Shown: positions 34,837-43,612 of the stretch, piece by piece
How the letters are laid out: the number at the start of each line of letters is the position of its first letter
Numbering within the stretch: the stretch's first letter is position 1
From: Alphaproteobacteria bacterium
Lineage (GTDB): Bacteria; Pseudomonadota; Alphaproteobacteria; Sphingomonadales; Sphingomonadaceae
Reading direction: 5' to 3'
NCBI GenBank assembly: GCA_019239415.1
Contig: JAFAZW010000020.1
Location: 1-45,396, forward strand
DNA: 45,396 bases
The notes under the pieces: model-generated
Databases searched by the model: none
Told to the model about the DNA's origin: nothing
The model's input: the letters and a program-made list of their open reading frames with translations, nothing else
Position numbers and translations under genes: made by a program

Positions 34837-36811
34837 AGGCGCGCAGCTCCACCCCCGCCGGCGCGCCCGCCTCCCGGTGCCAGGCCTGGAACATCAGCAC
34901 CGCCCACAGCGCCGGCGTCGCGTCTCGCCGGCCGGAGAGGTGCTCGCGCCACCGCCGCGCGACCAGAGCGGGGTCGAAATAGCCCTCGCCGGCCATCCGC
35001 GCCGGGTCGAGCAGGTCCTCGGCCCAGGGCCGCAGCGGCCCCTTGATCCATTCGCCGACGGGGATGGCGAAGCCGGCCTTGGGCCGCTCGAACAAGGCCC
35101 TGGGCGCCTGCCGGTAGAGCAGTTCGCGCAGGATGTGCTTCCCCTTGCCGCTCTTCACCTTCATCGCGACCGGGATGCGCGCGGCGAGTTCGGCGACGCG
35201 GTGATCGAGGAAAGGGACGCGCGTTTCCAGGCTCACCGCCATCGCGGCACGATCGACCTTGCAGAGGATGTCGTCCGGCAGATAGGAAACGGCGTCGCAA
35301 TACATCATCCGCACCGCATCCGGCGCGCCCGGCGCCACGTCGAGGTCGAAGGGCTGGCTTTCGCCGCCGGCGCCGAGCACCGGCGAAGCCTCGAAGCTCC
35401 ATTCGTCGAGGAAGCTGTTGTAGACGTCGTCGAAGCTGCGGGCGGCCCCGGCGACGCGCAGCGCCTTCTGCATCTTCGCCCCGAAATGCGGCTGCCGGCG
35501 GCCCGGCGCCAAGTTCCAGACGCCGGAGGGCAGCCGGCTGAGCGGCGTGCCGATCAGGCCGCGCACCGGCCGCGGCAGCATCTGCAGTCGGCGCCAGAGC
35601 CGCGGCGCGGCGAAGTGGCGGTTGTAGCCGGCGAACAATTCGTCGCCGCCGTCGCCCGACAGCGCCACCGTCACCTGCTCGCGGGCGAAGCGGCTCACGA
35701 GATGGGTCGGGATCTGCGAGGAATCGGCGAACGGCTCGTCATACATGGCGGGGAGCAGCGGGATGACGTCGCGCGTCTCCTTCACCGTCACGTAGCGCTC
35801 GTGGTGGACGGTGCCGAAATGGGCGGCGACGGCCTTGGCATATTCGGCTTCGTTGAACCCGGCTTCCTCGAACCCGATCGAGAAGGTGCGCACCGGCTGC
35901 GGCGAATATTTCTGGTAGAGGGCGACGACGGTCGAGCTGTCGATGCCGCCCGAGAGGAAGGCGCCGACCGGCACGTCCGCGACCGCCTGGCCGCCGATCG
36001 CCGCCGCGAGCGTCGCCTCGAGCCGCTCCAGCGCCTCGCCCTCGTCGGCGATCGGCTCGGCGAAGCCGCGCCGCATCACGTCCCGGTAGGACCAGTAGCG
36101 GGCGAGCGCGATGCCGCCCTCCCGCCCCTCGCGCGGCGGCGCGTCGCGCGGTGCCTTCACCGCGTCGGGAGCGACGCTGAGAATGCAGCCCGGCTCGAGC
36201 TTGAACAGGCGCTCGTAGATCGACAGCGGCGCGGGAATGTAGGTGCGGGCGGCGAGGAGCCGCAGCGCCGGCCGGCTGACAGGATTGTCGAACCGCGGGT
36301 GGGCGCGGATCGCCTTCAGCTCCGAGCCGAAGACGAAATCGCCGCCGGCCCAGCCATAATAAAGCGGCTTCTCGCCGAAACGGTCGCGCGCGAGGTGGAG
36401 CAGGCGCGCCTTTTTGTCCCACAGCGCCAGGGCGAACATGCCGACCGCCCTGGCGAGCGTCGCCTCCAGGCCCCAGGCGGCGATGCACTCGACGAGGGTC
36501 TCGGTGTCCGAATGGCCGCGCCACTTCGTAGCGGTACCCGCGGCATCGAGCTCCGCCCGGAGCGCCATATGGTTGTAGATCTCGCCATTGTAGCTCAGCA
36601 CCCAGCGGCCGTTCGCGGCCGCCATGGGCTGGTGGCCGAGCGGCGAGAGGTCGATGATCGACAGCCGCCGGTGACCGAGGCCGATCCCCGCCTCGGCATC
36701 GGTCCACACGCCCTGGTCGTCGGGGCCCCGGTGCGCGATGGGGTCCGTCATCCGCCGCACCAGCGCCGGATCGGGCCGCCCCGCCGTCAGCAATCCCGCG
36801 ATGCCGCACAT
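34829..36811 (-). CDS. Asparagine synthase-type glutamine amidotransferase in a sugar operon
   Basis: A 660-residue AsnB-like enzyme. The N-terminal glutaminase domain starts MCGIAG, with the nucleophilic Cys 2; RGPDDQG and SYNGEIYN are intact. The C-terminal synthetase domain has the ATP PP-loop SGGIDSS, then LSGDGGDELFAGY and the family's YLPDDILCKVDRAAM. Enzymes of this family in O-antigen and capsule loci (for example WbtH-like and WbpS-like) convert a uronic acid to its amide, rather than making asparagine. Placement between rfbD and an acyltransferase, in a locus with a UDP-HexNAc dehydrogenase, supports that role. The start ATG 36811 is set by the Cys 2 requirement. Confidence 0.92.
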   Translation of the reverse strand: MCGIAGLLTAGRPDPALVRRMTDPIAHRGPDDQGVWTDAEAGIGLGHRRLSIIDLSPLGHQPMAAANGRWVLSYNGEIYNHMALRAELDAAGTATKWRGHSDTETLVECIAAWGLEATLARAVGMFALALWDKKARLLHLARDRFGEKPLYYGWAGGDFVFGSELKAIRAHPRFDNPVSRPALRLLAARTYIPAPLSIYERLFKLEPGCILSVAPDAVKAPRDAPPREGREGGIALARYWSYRDVMRRGFAEPIADEGEALERLEATLAAAIGGQAVADVPVGAFLSGGIDSSTVVALYQKYSPQPVRTFSIGFEEAGFNEAEYAKAVAAHFGTVHHERYVTVKETRDVIPLLPAMYDEPFADSSQIPTHLVSRFAREQVTVALSGDGGDELFAGYNRHFAAPRLWRRLQMLPRPVRGLIGTPLSRLPSGVWNLAPGRRQPHFGAKMQKALRVAGAARSFDDVYNSFLDEWSFEASPVLGAGGESQPFDLDVAPGAPDAVRMMYCDAVSYLPDDILCKVDRAAMAVSLETRVPFLDHRVAELAARIPVAMKVKSGKGKHILRELLYRQAPRALFERPKAGFAIPVGEWIKGPLRPWAEDLLDPARMAGEGYFDPALVARRWREHLSGRRDATPALWAVLMFQAWHREAGAPAGVELRACA

Positions 36812-36846
36812 GATCGATCGTCCGTTTCGAAAGGCCGGACCGTCAC

Positions 36847-37746
36847 TTAGTCCCTGCCGGCCGTCGCGCCAAGCAGCCGGTCCACGACCGTTTCCAGCGA
36901 ATCCCGCCACGGCGGCGCGCGATAGCCGAAGGTCTCCGCGAACAGCCCGGAGTCGAGCCGGCTGTTGAGCGGCCGCGGCGCCTTGGCGGGCCAGTCGGCG
37001 GTGGCGATGTCCGTCACCTCGGCCCAGGGGCCGCCGCGCGCACGGCTCGACTGGAAGATCGCGCGCGCAAAATCGGCCCAACTCGTCGAGCCGGTGCCGG
37101 CGAGATGGTAGGTCTTGCCGAGCCCCCGCCCCGGTTCCTGGTGCCACTGCCCGATCATGGTGAGGATCCCGTCGGCGATGTCGAGCGCCGACGTGGGGTT
37201 CCCCACCTGGTCCCCCACCACCGTCAGCGTATGGCGGGTCTCGGCCACCGCGAGCATCGTCTTCACGAAATTCCTGCCGAAGGGGCTGTACACCCAGGCC
37301 GTGCGGAGGATGGCGTGGGCGGGCAGCACCGCGCGGATCGCCTCCTCGCCTTCCAGCTTGGTACGGCCGTAGACGCTCCTCGGCCCGGTCGGGTCGTCCT
37401 CGCGCCAGGGCCTGTCGCCGCTGCCGTCGAACACATAGTCGGTCGAGACGTGGACGAGGCGCGCACCCGTCTCCCGCGCCGCCTCGGCGAGCGCGCGGGG
37501 ACCTTCGGCGTTCAGCGCCCGCGCCGCCTCCGGCTCATCCTCCGCCTGGTCGACGGCGGTGTGGGCCGCGGCGTTGACGATGATCTCGGCGCCGCTCCCC
37601 CGGACGACACGGCGCAGGCTGTCGGGATCGGCGAGATCGGCTTCCGGACGGCCGGTAAACGCAAGGGCGAGCCCATGCGCCGCCGCCCGCTCGGCCAAGC
37701 TGCGCGCCAGCTGCCCCTCGCGGCCGAGGACGAGGATGCTGCTCAT
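36847..37746 (-). CDS. rfbD: dTDP-4-dehydrorhamnose reductase
   Basis: A 299-residue SDR-type enzyme, the last step of dTDP-L-rhamnose synthesis. The dinucleotide-binding start is ILVLGREGQLARSLAE, and VNAAAHTAVDQAEDEPE, VSTDYVFDGSG and SVYGRTKLEGE (catalytic Tyr and Lys) are textbook RmlD blocks. It overlaps rfbC by four bases (ATGA) and is followed by the amidotransferase after about 35 bp. The earlier genes rfbA and rfbB, for the thymidylyltransferase and 4,6-dehydratase, are not in this window. Confidence 0.95.
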   Translation of the reverse strand: MSSILVLGREGQLARSLAERAAAHGLALAFTGRPEADLADPDSLRRVVRGSGAEIIVNAAAHTAVDQAEDEPEAARALNAEGPRALAEAARETGARLVHVSTDYVFDGSGDRPWREDDPTGPRSVYGRTKLEGEEAIRAVLPAHAILRTAWVYSPFGRNFVKTMLAVAETRHTLTVVGDQVGNPTSALDIADGILTMIGQWHQEPGRGLGKTYHLAGTGSTSWADFARAIFQSSRARGGPWAEVTDIATADWPAKAPRPLNSRLDSGLFAETFGYRAPPWRDSLETVVDRLLGATAGRD

Positions 37747-38309
37747 GCCTCGTAGCGGAAGTCGGCTGGGGCGTCGGCGAGCAGCGGCGCCTGGCGATCC
37801 TTGTCGGACAATATGGGTGCCCGGCCTTCGAGCGGCCAATCGACGCCGATCGCCGGGTCGTCCCAGCGGATACCGCGATCGTGCTCGCGCGAATAAGGGG
37901 CAGAGACCTTGTAGACGACCTCCGTGTTCGGCTCGAGCGTGACGAAGCCGTGGGCATAGCCCTCCGGCACCAAAATCTGGTTCCAGGCCTCTGCCGACAA
38001 TGTCAGCCCCACCCAATGCCCGAAGGTCGGCGACCCGTGCCGGATGTCGACCGCGACATCATAGACGGAGCCGCGCACCACCCGCACCAGCTTCACCTGC
38101 GCCGCCGGCGGCGCCTGGTAGTGGAGGCCGCGCAGGACCCCGGCCTCCGCCGACAGGCTGTGATTGTCCTGGACGAAGCTGACCGCGATCCCCTTGGCCG
38201 CGAGCGCCGGCGCGTTCCAGGTCTCGGAGAAGAAGCCCCGCGCGTCGCCATGGCGGACCGGGACGATTTCATAGACTCCCGGGAGGGCGAGAGGGCGGAC
38301 GCTGACCAT
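37743..38309 (-). CDS. rfbC: dTDP-4-dehydrorhamnose 3,5-epimerase
   Basis: A 188-residue cupin-fold epimerase of the dTDP-rhamnose route. The catalytic histidine lies in LRGLHYQAPP, with DVAVDIRHGSPTFG and VPEGYAHGFVTLE as further RmlC signatures. ATG 38309, with AGGGA seven bases upstream, is preferred; ATG 38324 lacks a ribosome binding site. It is the first gene of the minus-strand operon rfbC-rfbD-asnB-acyltransferase. It is divergent from the WbsX-like gene, only 81 bp away. Confidence 0.94.
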   Translation of the reverse strand: MVSVRPLALPGVYEIVPVRHGDARGFFSETWNAPALAAKGIAVSFVQDNHSLSAEAGVLRGLHYQAPPAAQVKLVRVVRGSVYDVAVDIRHGSPTFGHWVGLTLSAEAWNQILVPEGYAHGFVTLEPNTEVVYKVSAPYSREHDRGIRWDDPAIGVDWPLEGRAPILSDKDRQAPLLADAPADFRYEA

Positions 38310-38390
38310 CTGATATCCCTGCATTGGCACGCCGGAGCCGGCGCGGATTTCGGTTGCGGAGCCCGGCGGCGCCGACATAGGCGGAGGCCG

Positions 38391-39680
38391 ATGGCCGACA
38401 CCCTGCTCGAACAATATGCCTGCAACGTCATGCCGGGCGCCGATTATGACGACGGACGCGACCGCCCGACGCTGCCCGAGCGGTTGCCGGCCCGGCTCAT
38501 AGCCTTCTACCTGCCGCAGTTCCACGCCATTCCTGAGAACGACGCCTGGTGGGGCGAGGGCTTCACCGAGTGGACCAACGTCACCAAGGCGTTGCCGCGT
38601 TTCGAGAATCACTACCAGCCGCGGCTGCCCGGGGCGCTCGGCTTCTACGATCTCAAGCAGGCCGGCGTGCTGCGGCGCCAGGCCGAGATGGCGCGCGCCT
38701 ACGGGATCGAGGGCTTCTGCTTCCACCATTATTGGTTCGGCGGGCGGCGTCTCCTCGAGCGACCGGTCGAGAACCTTCTTGCCGACCGGTCGATCGACCT
38801 GCCCTTCTGCGTCAACTGGGCGAACGAGAACTGGTCGCGGCGGTGGGACGGCTCGGAGGATGCCGTGCTGATGGCGCAGGCCCATTCGCCGGAGGACGAC
38901 GTCGCCTTCGCGCGCAGCCTCGAGCCGCTGTTCGACGACCCCCGCTACATCCGCGTCGGCGGCCGACCGCTGCTGATGCTCTACCGTCCCTCGCTGCTCC
39001 CGGACGCGGCGGCGACGGTGGAGCGGTGGCGCGAGCATTTCGCCCGCCGGGGCGACCCGCCCTATATCGTCATGCCGCAGGTGTTCCACGAGCACGACCC
39101 CAGGCCCTACGGCATGGACGCGGCCGCCGGCTTCCCGCCGCACCGTTCGCGGCTCAACGTCGCGCCGATCGCGCCGCCGGGACGGCTGTTCGACCATGAA
39201 TTCCGCGGCGACGTCCGCACCTATGATGCAATTGCGCGCGAGTCGATCGGCTACCGTCCCGACGGTTTCCGCCTCTTCCCCGGCGTCTGCCCGGATTGGG
39301 ACAATGACGCGCGCAGCCCCGGGCGCGGCTTCGTCCTCACCGGCTCGACCCCCGCCAAATACGGCGCCTGGGTCGAGGCCGCGGTGCGGTGGATCGCCGC
39401 CGAAGCGCCGCCGGAGGAACGGCTCGTCTTCATCAACGCCTGGAACGAGTGGGCGGAGGGGACCTATCTCGAGCCGGACCGCCATTATGGCTACGCCTAC
39501 CTCGCGGCCGGCGCCCGCGCTCTCGCCCGCGTGGCCGCCGACCCCGGCGGAGAGGCGGATCTCAGCGCGCTCGCCCAGGGGGCCGGGGAGGCCGGACGCC
39601 CGCGACGCCTCGCCCGCCGCGTCGCTCGCGCCGGCGCCCGCCTCTCCGACGCCGTCGGCCGCGCCCTGCGCGCGGTCTAG
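38391..39680 (+). CDS. WbsX-like / glycoside hydrolase family 99-like protein
   Basis: A 429-residue protein of the GH99-like group often called WbsX, found in polysaccharide loci. The characteristic openings are IAFYLPQFHAIPENDAWWGE and GFTEWTNV, followed by FCFHHYWFGGRRLLERPVE, CVNWANENWSRRWDG and FINAWNEWAEGTYLEPD, all highly typical. Family members are variously treated as glycosyltransferases or endo-mannosidase-like hydrolases; the activity here is open. The C-terminal 40 residues are Arg/Ala-rich. GGAGG lies three bases before ATG 38391. Confidence 0.9.
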   Translation: MADTLLEQYACNVMPGADYDDGRDRPTLPERLPARLIAFYLPQFHAIPENDAWWGEGFTEWTNVTKALPRFENHYQPRLPGALGFYDLKQAGVLRRQAEMARAYGIEGFCFHHYWFGGRRLLERPVENLLADRSIDLPFCVNWANENWSRRWDGSEDAVLMAQAHSPEDDVAFARSLEPLFDDPRYIRVGGRPLLMLYRPSLLPDAAATVERWREHFARRGDPPYIVMPQVFHEHDPRPYGMDAAAGFPPHRSRLNVAPIAPPGRLFDHEFRGDVRTYDAIARESIGYRPDGFRLFPGVCPDWDNDARSPGRGFVLTGSTPAKYGAWVEAAVRWIAAEAPPEERLVFINAWNEWAEGTYLEPDRHYGYAYLAAGARALARVAADPGGEADLSALAQGAGEAGRPRRLARRVARAGARLSDAVGRALRAV

Positions 39681-39752
39681 CCGGTCCCCTCGCCAAGCGC
39701 GCGCGCAGCCTTTAGGGCTCGCGCGGACGTCTTCACCCATGCCAGAGGCTCC

Positions 39753-40808
39753 ATGGACAGTCCGCACATCCTTCCCGTGATCCTGTCCGGCGGCGGCGGC
39801 ACGCGCCTCTGGCCGCTGTCGTCGCCCGAGCGGCCCAAGCAGTTCCTCGCCCTCGACGGGGACGCCACCCTGCTGCAGCAGGCCGTGGCGCGGGTCACCG
39901 GGCCCGGCTTCGCGCCGCCGCTGCTGGTCGCCAACGAACGCCACGCGACCCTGATCGAGGACCAGCTTCGGGCCGTCGGGTGCGAGGGCGCCCGCCTGCT
40001 GCTCGAGCCGGAACCGCGCAACACGGCGGCGGCGATCGCCCTCGCCGCCGTGGCGGCGCCCGACGGCGCGACTCCGCTCCTCGTCATCCCGTCCGATCAT
40101 GTGATCCGCGATCCGGCGGCGTTTCGGGCGGCGGTGCGAACCGCCTTGCCGCTCGCGGAAAAGGGCTGGCTCTGCACCTTCGGCATCGCCCCCGACCGGC
40201 CGGAGACCGGCTATGGCTGGATCCGGCTCGGCGAGGCGCTCGGGGACGGCGCCCGCGCGGCCGCCGCCTTCGTCGAGAAGCCGCCGCGCGACGCCGCCGA
40301 GCGGATGCTGACCGACCGCGCGCATGTCTGGAACAGCGGCATCTTCCTCTTCCGCGCCGCCCCCCTCCTCGCCGCGCTGGAGCGCGACGCGCCGGCGGTG
40401 CTCGCGGCCGCGCGCGCCGCGGTCGCGAATGCCGCCGGGACCGGTGGCCGGATCCTGCCCGAGCGCACGGCATTCGCCCGCGCCCCGTCGATCTCGTTCG
40501 ACCATGCGGTGATGGAGAAGGCCGACCGGGTCGCGGTCGTGCCCGTCGACATGGGCTGGAGCGACGTCGGCAGCTGGGACGCACTCTACGACATCGGCAC
40601 CCCGGACGAGGACGGCAACGTCGCGGAAGGCGCCGTGCTGGCGCTGGACACGGCCGGCTGCCTGATCCGCAGCGTCGCCGGCCGGCGCGTGACCGTCATC
40701 GGTCTGACGGACCTGATCGTCGTGGCGGGCGAGCGCGATGTCCTCGTCCTGCCGCGGGGCCAGGCGCAGCAGGTGCGCGCCATCGCGGACCGGCTCGAGC
40801 GGAGCTGA
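39753..40808 (+). CDS. manC: Mannose-1-phosphate guanylyltransferase (GMP domain only)
   Basis: A 351-residue nucleotidyltransferase forming GDP-mannose. The N-terminal signature is VILSGGGGTRLWPLSSPERP with KQFLAL, followed by LLEPEPRNTAAAIALAA, GYGWIRLGEAL and VEKPP. Most bacterial ManC/CpsB proteins are about 470 residues, with a C-terminal mannose-6-phosphate isomerase cupin. This one ends before that domain, so it is probably guanylyltransferase-only. It shares a direction with the WbsX-like gene 72 bp upstream. Its product is the substrate of the Gmd enzyme encoded at the right edge. Confidence 0.93.
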   Translation: MDSPHILPVILSGGGGTRLWPLSSPERPKQFLALDGDATLLQQAVARVTGPGFAPPLLVANERHATLIEDQLRAVGCEGARLLLEPEPRNTAAAIALAAVAAPDGATPLLVIPSDHVIRDPAAFRAAVRTALPLAEKGWLCTFGIAPDRPETGYGWIRLGEALGDGARAAAAFVEKPPRDAAERMLTDRAHVWNSGIFLFRAAPLLAALERDAPAVLAAARAAVANAAGTGGRILPERTAFARAPSISFDHAVMEKADRVAVVPVDMGWSDVGSWDALYDIGTPDEDGNVAEGAVLALDTAGCLIRSVAGRRVTVIGLTDLIVVAGERDVLVLPRGQAQQVRAIADRLERS

Positions 40809-40812
40809 GACC

Positions 40813-42009
40813 CTACCAGTTCCGGTCGGCCGCCGGGGGACCTTGGCCGATCTCGGCCTGGATATGGTCGATGCGGCCGGGCCGCCGCCGATCCCGCCAG
40901 GCGAGGCAGAGGTTCAGCACCTTCGCGCCGAGCCTGATGCCCGGCGCTTCGACGAAACGGTAGGTGAAGGCGGCGAGAACCGTGACGGCGAGATAGGCGA
41001 TGGCGAGGCAGACGACATAGGCGGCGGTTCCCGACGACCGGGCGAGCACCGCGCGGAACACCGGCGACAGGTGGAACAGCACCAGCGGGTGCAGCAGGTA
41101 GAGCGAATAGCTGACCTTGCCGTAGAAGCGTAGCGGCCGCCCCTCGAGCAGGCGCGGTCGCCACAAGCCGCAGCCGACGAGCAGCGCCCCGTAGGCGAGC
41201 GCGATCGGGGGGCGGAAATTCACGTTGCCGCCCGACTTCCCGATGAGCAGGATCAGGAACAAGGCGGCCGTCCCGCCCGCGGCCATCCACTTGCCGATCC
41301 GCACGGCGTCCGGCCGCCGCTCGAGCGCGACGTAGAGATCGTGGGCGAGCATGCCGAGGATGAAGAAGGAGATGAAGCCTGCCACCGAGAAATAGGTGAG
41401 CAGCGCATATTTGGGATACAGGCTGTCGAAGATGGGAGCGAAGACCGCGAAGCCGCCCGCCGTCACCGCGGCGATCGCGACCTTGTAGGAGAGGCGCATC
41501 CGGAAGATCGGCAGGAAGGCCACGTAGAAGAGCATTTCGACGCCGATCGTCCAGCTCGCCCATACGATCCCTTCCTGCTTCCATGGAAAGAAGTTGAAGA
41601 TCATCAGCAGGTTGACGAGGATCTCGAACGGCCCCTTCGTCGGCTGGTGTAGCAGCGGAGCGCGCACCAGGAAGACGGCGAGCATCAGGTAGAAGAGCGG
41701 AACGATGCGGAACAAGCGGCTGACTGCGTAGCTCGCCGCGGGCCAGGTGGTGCGATCGTGGCGGGGCATTGTCAGCGACAGCGAAAAACCGCTGATCAGG
41801 AAGAAGAGGAAGACCCCGGTGCCGCCGAAGTCGGCGATCCGCGTCAGAATCCAGTTCCCCGTCGTCGGCGGCTGGGTTGGCACGTAGAGCAGGTGGAAGG
41901 CGACGACGTAGAGCGCGGCCACGCCGCGCAGGCTGTCGAGGAAGGCGAGCCTGCCCCGCTTCTTCCCGCCGTCCGGCCCCGTCGGCTCCGTCTGCCCGCG
42001 AACTTCCAT
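40813..42009 (-). CDS. Acyltransferase family 3 membrane protein (second copy)
   Basis: A 398-residue polytopic acyltransferase of the same superfamily as 33640-34836 but not closely similar. The N-terminal FLDSLRGVAALYVVAFHLLY carries the essential histidine, and LFFLISGFSLSLTMPRHDRT and ASYAVSRLFRIVPLFYL follow. About ten membrane segments are visible. Its C-terminal cytosolic tail is short. It lies on the minus strand downstream of the esterase lipoprotein and may be co-transcribed with it. A role in O-acylating the glycan is inferred. Confidence 0.9.
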   Translation of the reverse strand: MEVRGQTEPTGPDGGKKRGRLAFLDSLRGVAALYVVAFHLLYVPTQPPTTGNWILTRIADFGGTGVFLFFLISGFSLSLTMPRHDRTTWPAASYAVSRLFRIVPLFYLMLAVFLVRAPLLHQPTKGPFEILVNLLMIFNFFPWKQEGIVWASWTIGVEMLFYVAFLPIFRMRLSYKVAIAAVTAGGFAVFAPIFDSLYPKYALLTYFSVAGFISFFILGMLAHDLYVALERRPDAVRIGKWMAAGGTAALFLILLIGKSGGNVNFRPPIALAYGALLVGCGLWRPRLLEGRPLRFYGKVSYSLYLLHPLVLFHLSPVFRAVLARSSGTAAYVVCLAIAYLAVTVLAAFTYRFVEAPGIRLGAKVLNLCLAWRDRRRPGRIDHIQAEIGQGPPAADRNW

Positions 42010-42057
42010 CGCCAGCAGTGGTAGGTTCCGCCTGCGATTCCCGCAACGCGCCGGTGG

Positions 42058-43485
42058 CTAATTCAGGGGCTGTTCGAAGCGAATCGCGTAATGGCGCACC
42101 TTCGCCGGGACCGGATAGCCGAGACGCTGGTACACCGACCGGGCCGGATCCTCGGAATAGAGATTGCCGCGGCCCGAGGCGTAGCCGTCGATCACCGCGT
42201 CATTGCCCAGGGCGTACTGGACGCGGGGATTGGCGCCGGTCGGCACCTGGTCGAGGGTGAGCCGCACCGTGTCGGCGCCGATGATCGCCACCGAGACGAC
42301 GCGGGCGGAACGGCTGTCGTCCCAATAGTTGAACCCTTGATTGGGCGTGGGCGGCATGAAGTCCGTGTCGAAGGCGAGGCCGTTTCCCGGGACGGCGAAC
42401 CTGACGTCGATGGTGACGCCGCTACGGATCGCCGAGAGCGGCCAGAGCGGGGTGAAGGCCGATCCGCGCCGCACCCGGTCGAAGACGAGGCCCGCCACGT
42501 CGGCGAGCGCCATCTTGCCGATGTCCGCGACGTGGATGATGTCGCCCGCGCCGAACCGCGCTTGGTACATCGGCCCGATCAGCGTGATTCCGCGTCCGAA
42601 GCGACGCCGCGCCAGCGCGAGCTGGTCGAGCTCGACGCCGGTGATGCCGGGCTCGGCGTCCGTGGTGTTGATCTGCTGGATCATCAGCTCGGGTCGCACC
42701 GCCTGGCCCGTGATCGCCATGATGTCCGCGGCGAGGTCGTCGGCCAGCCTCTCCAACGTCGCGGCGTAGTCCCCCGTCCGCGACTCGCCCTGAATCCAGA
42801 CCACGCCCCTGACGATGAAATCTCTCTTGTAGAGCTTCGCCGTCGCGGTCGTCCTGCGGACGTCGGCGAGCAGGCTCTGGTAATTGGCCGTGCCCTTCAC
42901 GAAGGAGTCGATCGGTTGCGCACCCTGGAATTGCGTATGGACATAGAGGCCGGTTGGGGCGCGACCGGCGTCGCGGGCGACGCGTTCGGCGGCATAGCCG
43001 TCGAGCGTCGCCGGAAAATGCCCGATCAGCCCCGGCTCGTCGTAGAGGTCGGCGAACGCCGCTGGGGCGTCGGATAGGGTGGCCGGCCCCTCTCCGTAGA
43101 AGCCGAGGCTGCTGCCCACGACCGTGTGGGGGAACAGCGCCACATGCAGCGCCTTGTTGGTGTCGGTCGCGACGGAAAGGCCGGCATTAGACTGGCCGTA
43201 GACGAGGAGGCCGTCCAGAGCGGCGCTCGATTCGACCAGCCAGCCCGCCGTGCCTTTGAGCTGGCGGGCGTCGTAGGTGGTGCCGTCGTCGTCGCGGAAC
43301 GTGGCGATGAACGCCGTATCGTCCGAGCGGACGCTCGTCCCGTTGCCCAGGAAGTTGGGCGCCGACGAACTGAGCGGCGGCGCGACCACGATCGGCGTCG
43401 CGGCAGAGACGCCGCCGGACGGCCCTGCATCCCCGCCGCAGGCCGCAAGGCAGAGGCACAGCCAGGCGGCGGACAGGTGCTTCAT
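42058..43485 (-). CDS. SASA-type (sialate O-acetylesterase-like) esterase lipoprotein
   Basis: A 475-residue lipoprotein with lipobox LAAC (Cys 16) and a GGDAGPSGG linker. The SGNH-type esterase signatures are in order: the nucleophile block YGQSNA with Ser 99, then WIQGESR, a characteristic SASA block, and a C-terminal GAGDIIHVADIGK with a DxxH-like pair. SASA proteins remove O-acetyl groups from sugars. In a polysaccharide locus with two acyltransferases, a surface-bound editor or degradation enzyme for O-acetyl decoration is plausible. It could also cut a host or environmental sugar ester. Confidence 0.83.
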   Translation of the reverse strand: MKHLSAAWLCLCLAACGGDAGPSGGVSAATPIVVAPPLSSSAPNFLGNGTSVRSDDTAFIATFRDDDGTTYDARQLKGTAGWLVESSAALDGLLVYGQSNAGLSVATDTNKALHVALFPHTVVGSSLGFYGEGPATLSDAPAAFADLYDEPGLIGHFPATLDGYAAERVARDAGRAPTGLYVHTQFQGAQPIDSFVKGTANYQSLLADVRRTTATAKLYKRDFIVRGVVWIQGESRTGDYAATLERLADDLAADIMAITGQAVRPELMIQQINTTDAEPGITGVELDQLALARRRFGRGITLIGPMYQARFGAGDIIHVADIGKMALADVAGLVFDRVRRGSAFTPLWPLSAIRSGVTIDVRFAVPGNGLAFDTDFMPPTPNQGFNYWDDSRSARVVSVAIIGADTVRLTLDQVPTGANPRVQYALGNDAVIDGYASGRGNLYSEDPARSVYQRLGYPVPAKVRHYAIRFEQPLN

Positions 43486-43612
43486 CGAACGCTCCCGGCA
43501 TCCGTCGCGCGCCGTTCGCGAAGGCGCCGACCCATGGCGCGTCTGATGCGCTTCACCGCCGCGCTCGTCGATGGCTGAGATTCCTCGACTTACGAGGAGA
43601 CGTCGTGCGAAA

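Noticed and set aside
34793-36850. A 685-codon frame opposite asnB
   Set aside because: Antisense to a well-supported amidotransferase with Cys 2 and a PP-loop. No homology signature.
43582-43598. Small hairpin TCCTCG-ACTTA-CGAGGA between the methyltransferase and esterase genes
   Set aside because: A six-base stem without a T tract is not convincing as a terminator and has no other support.
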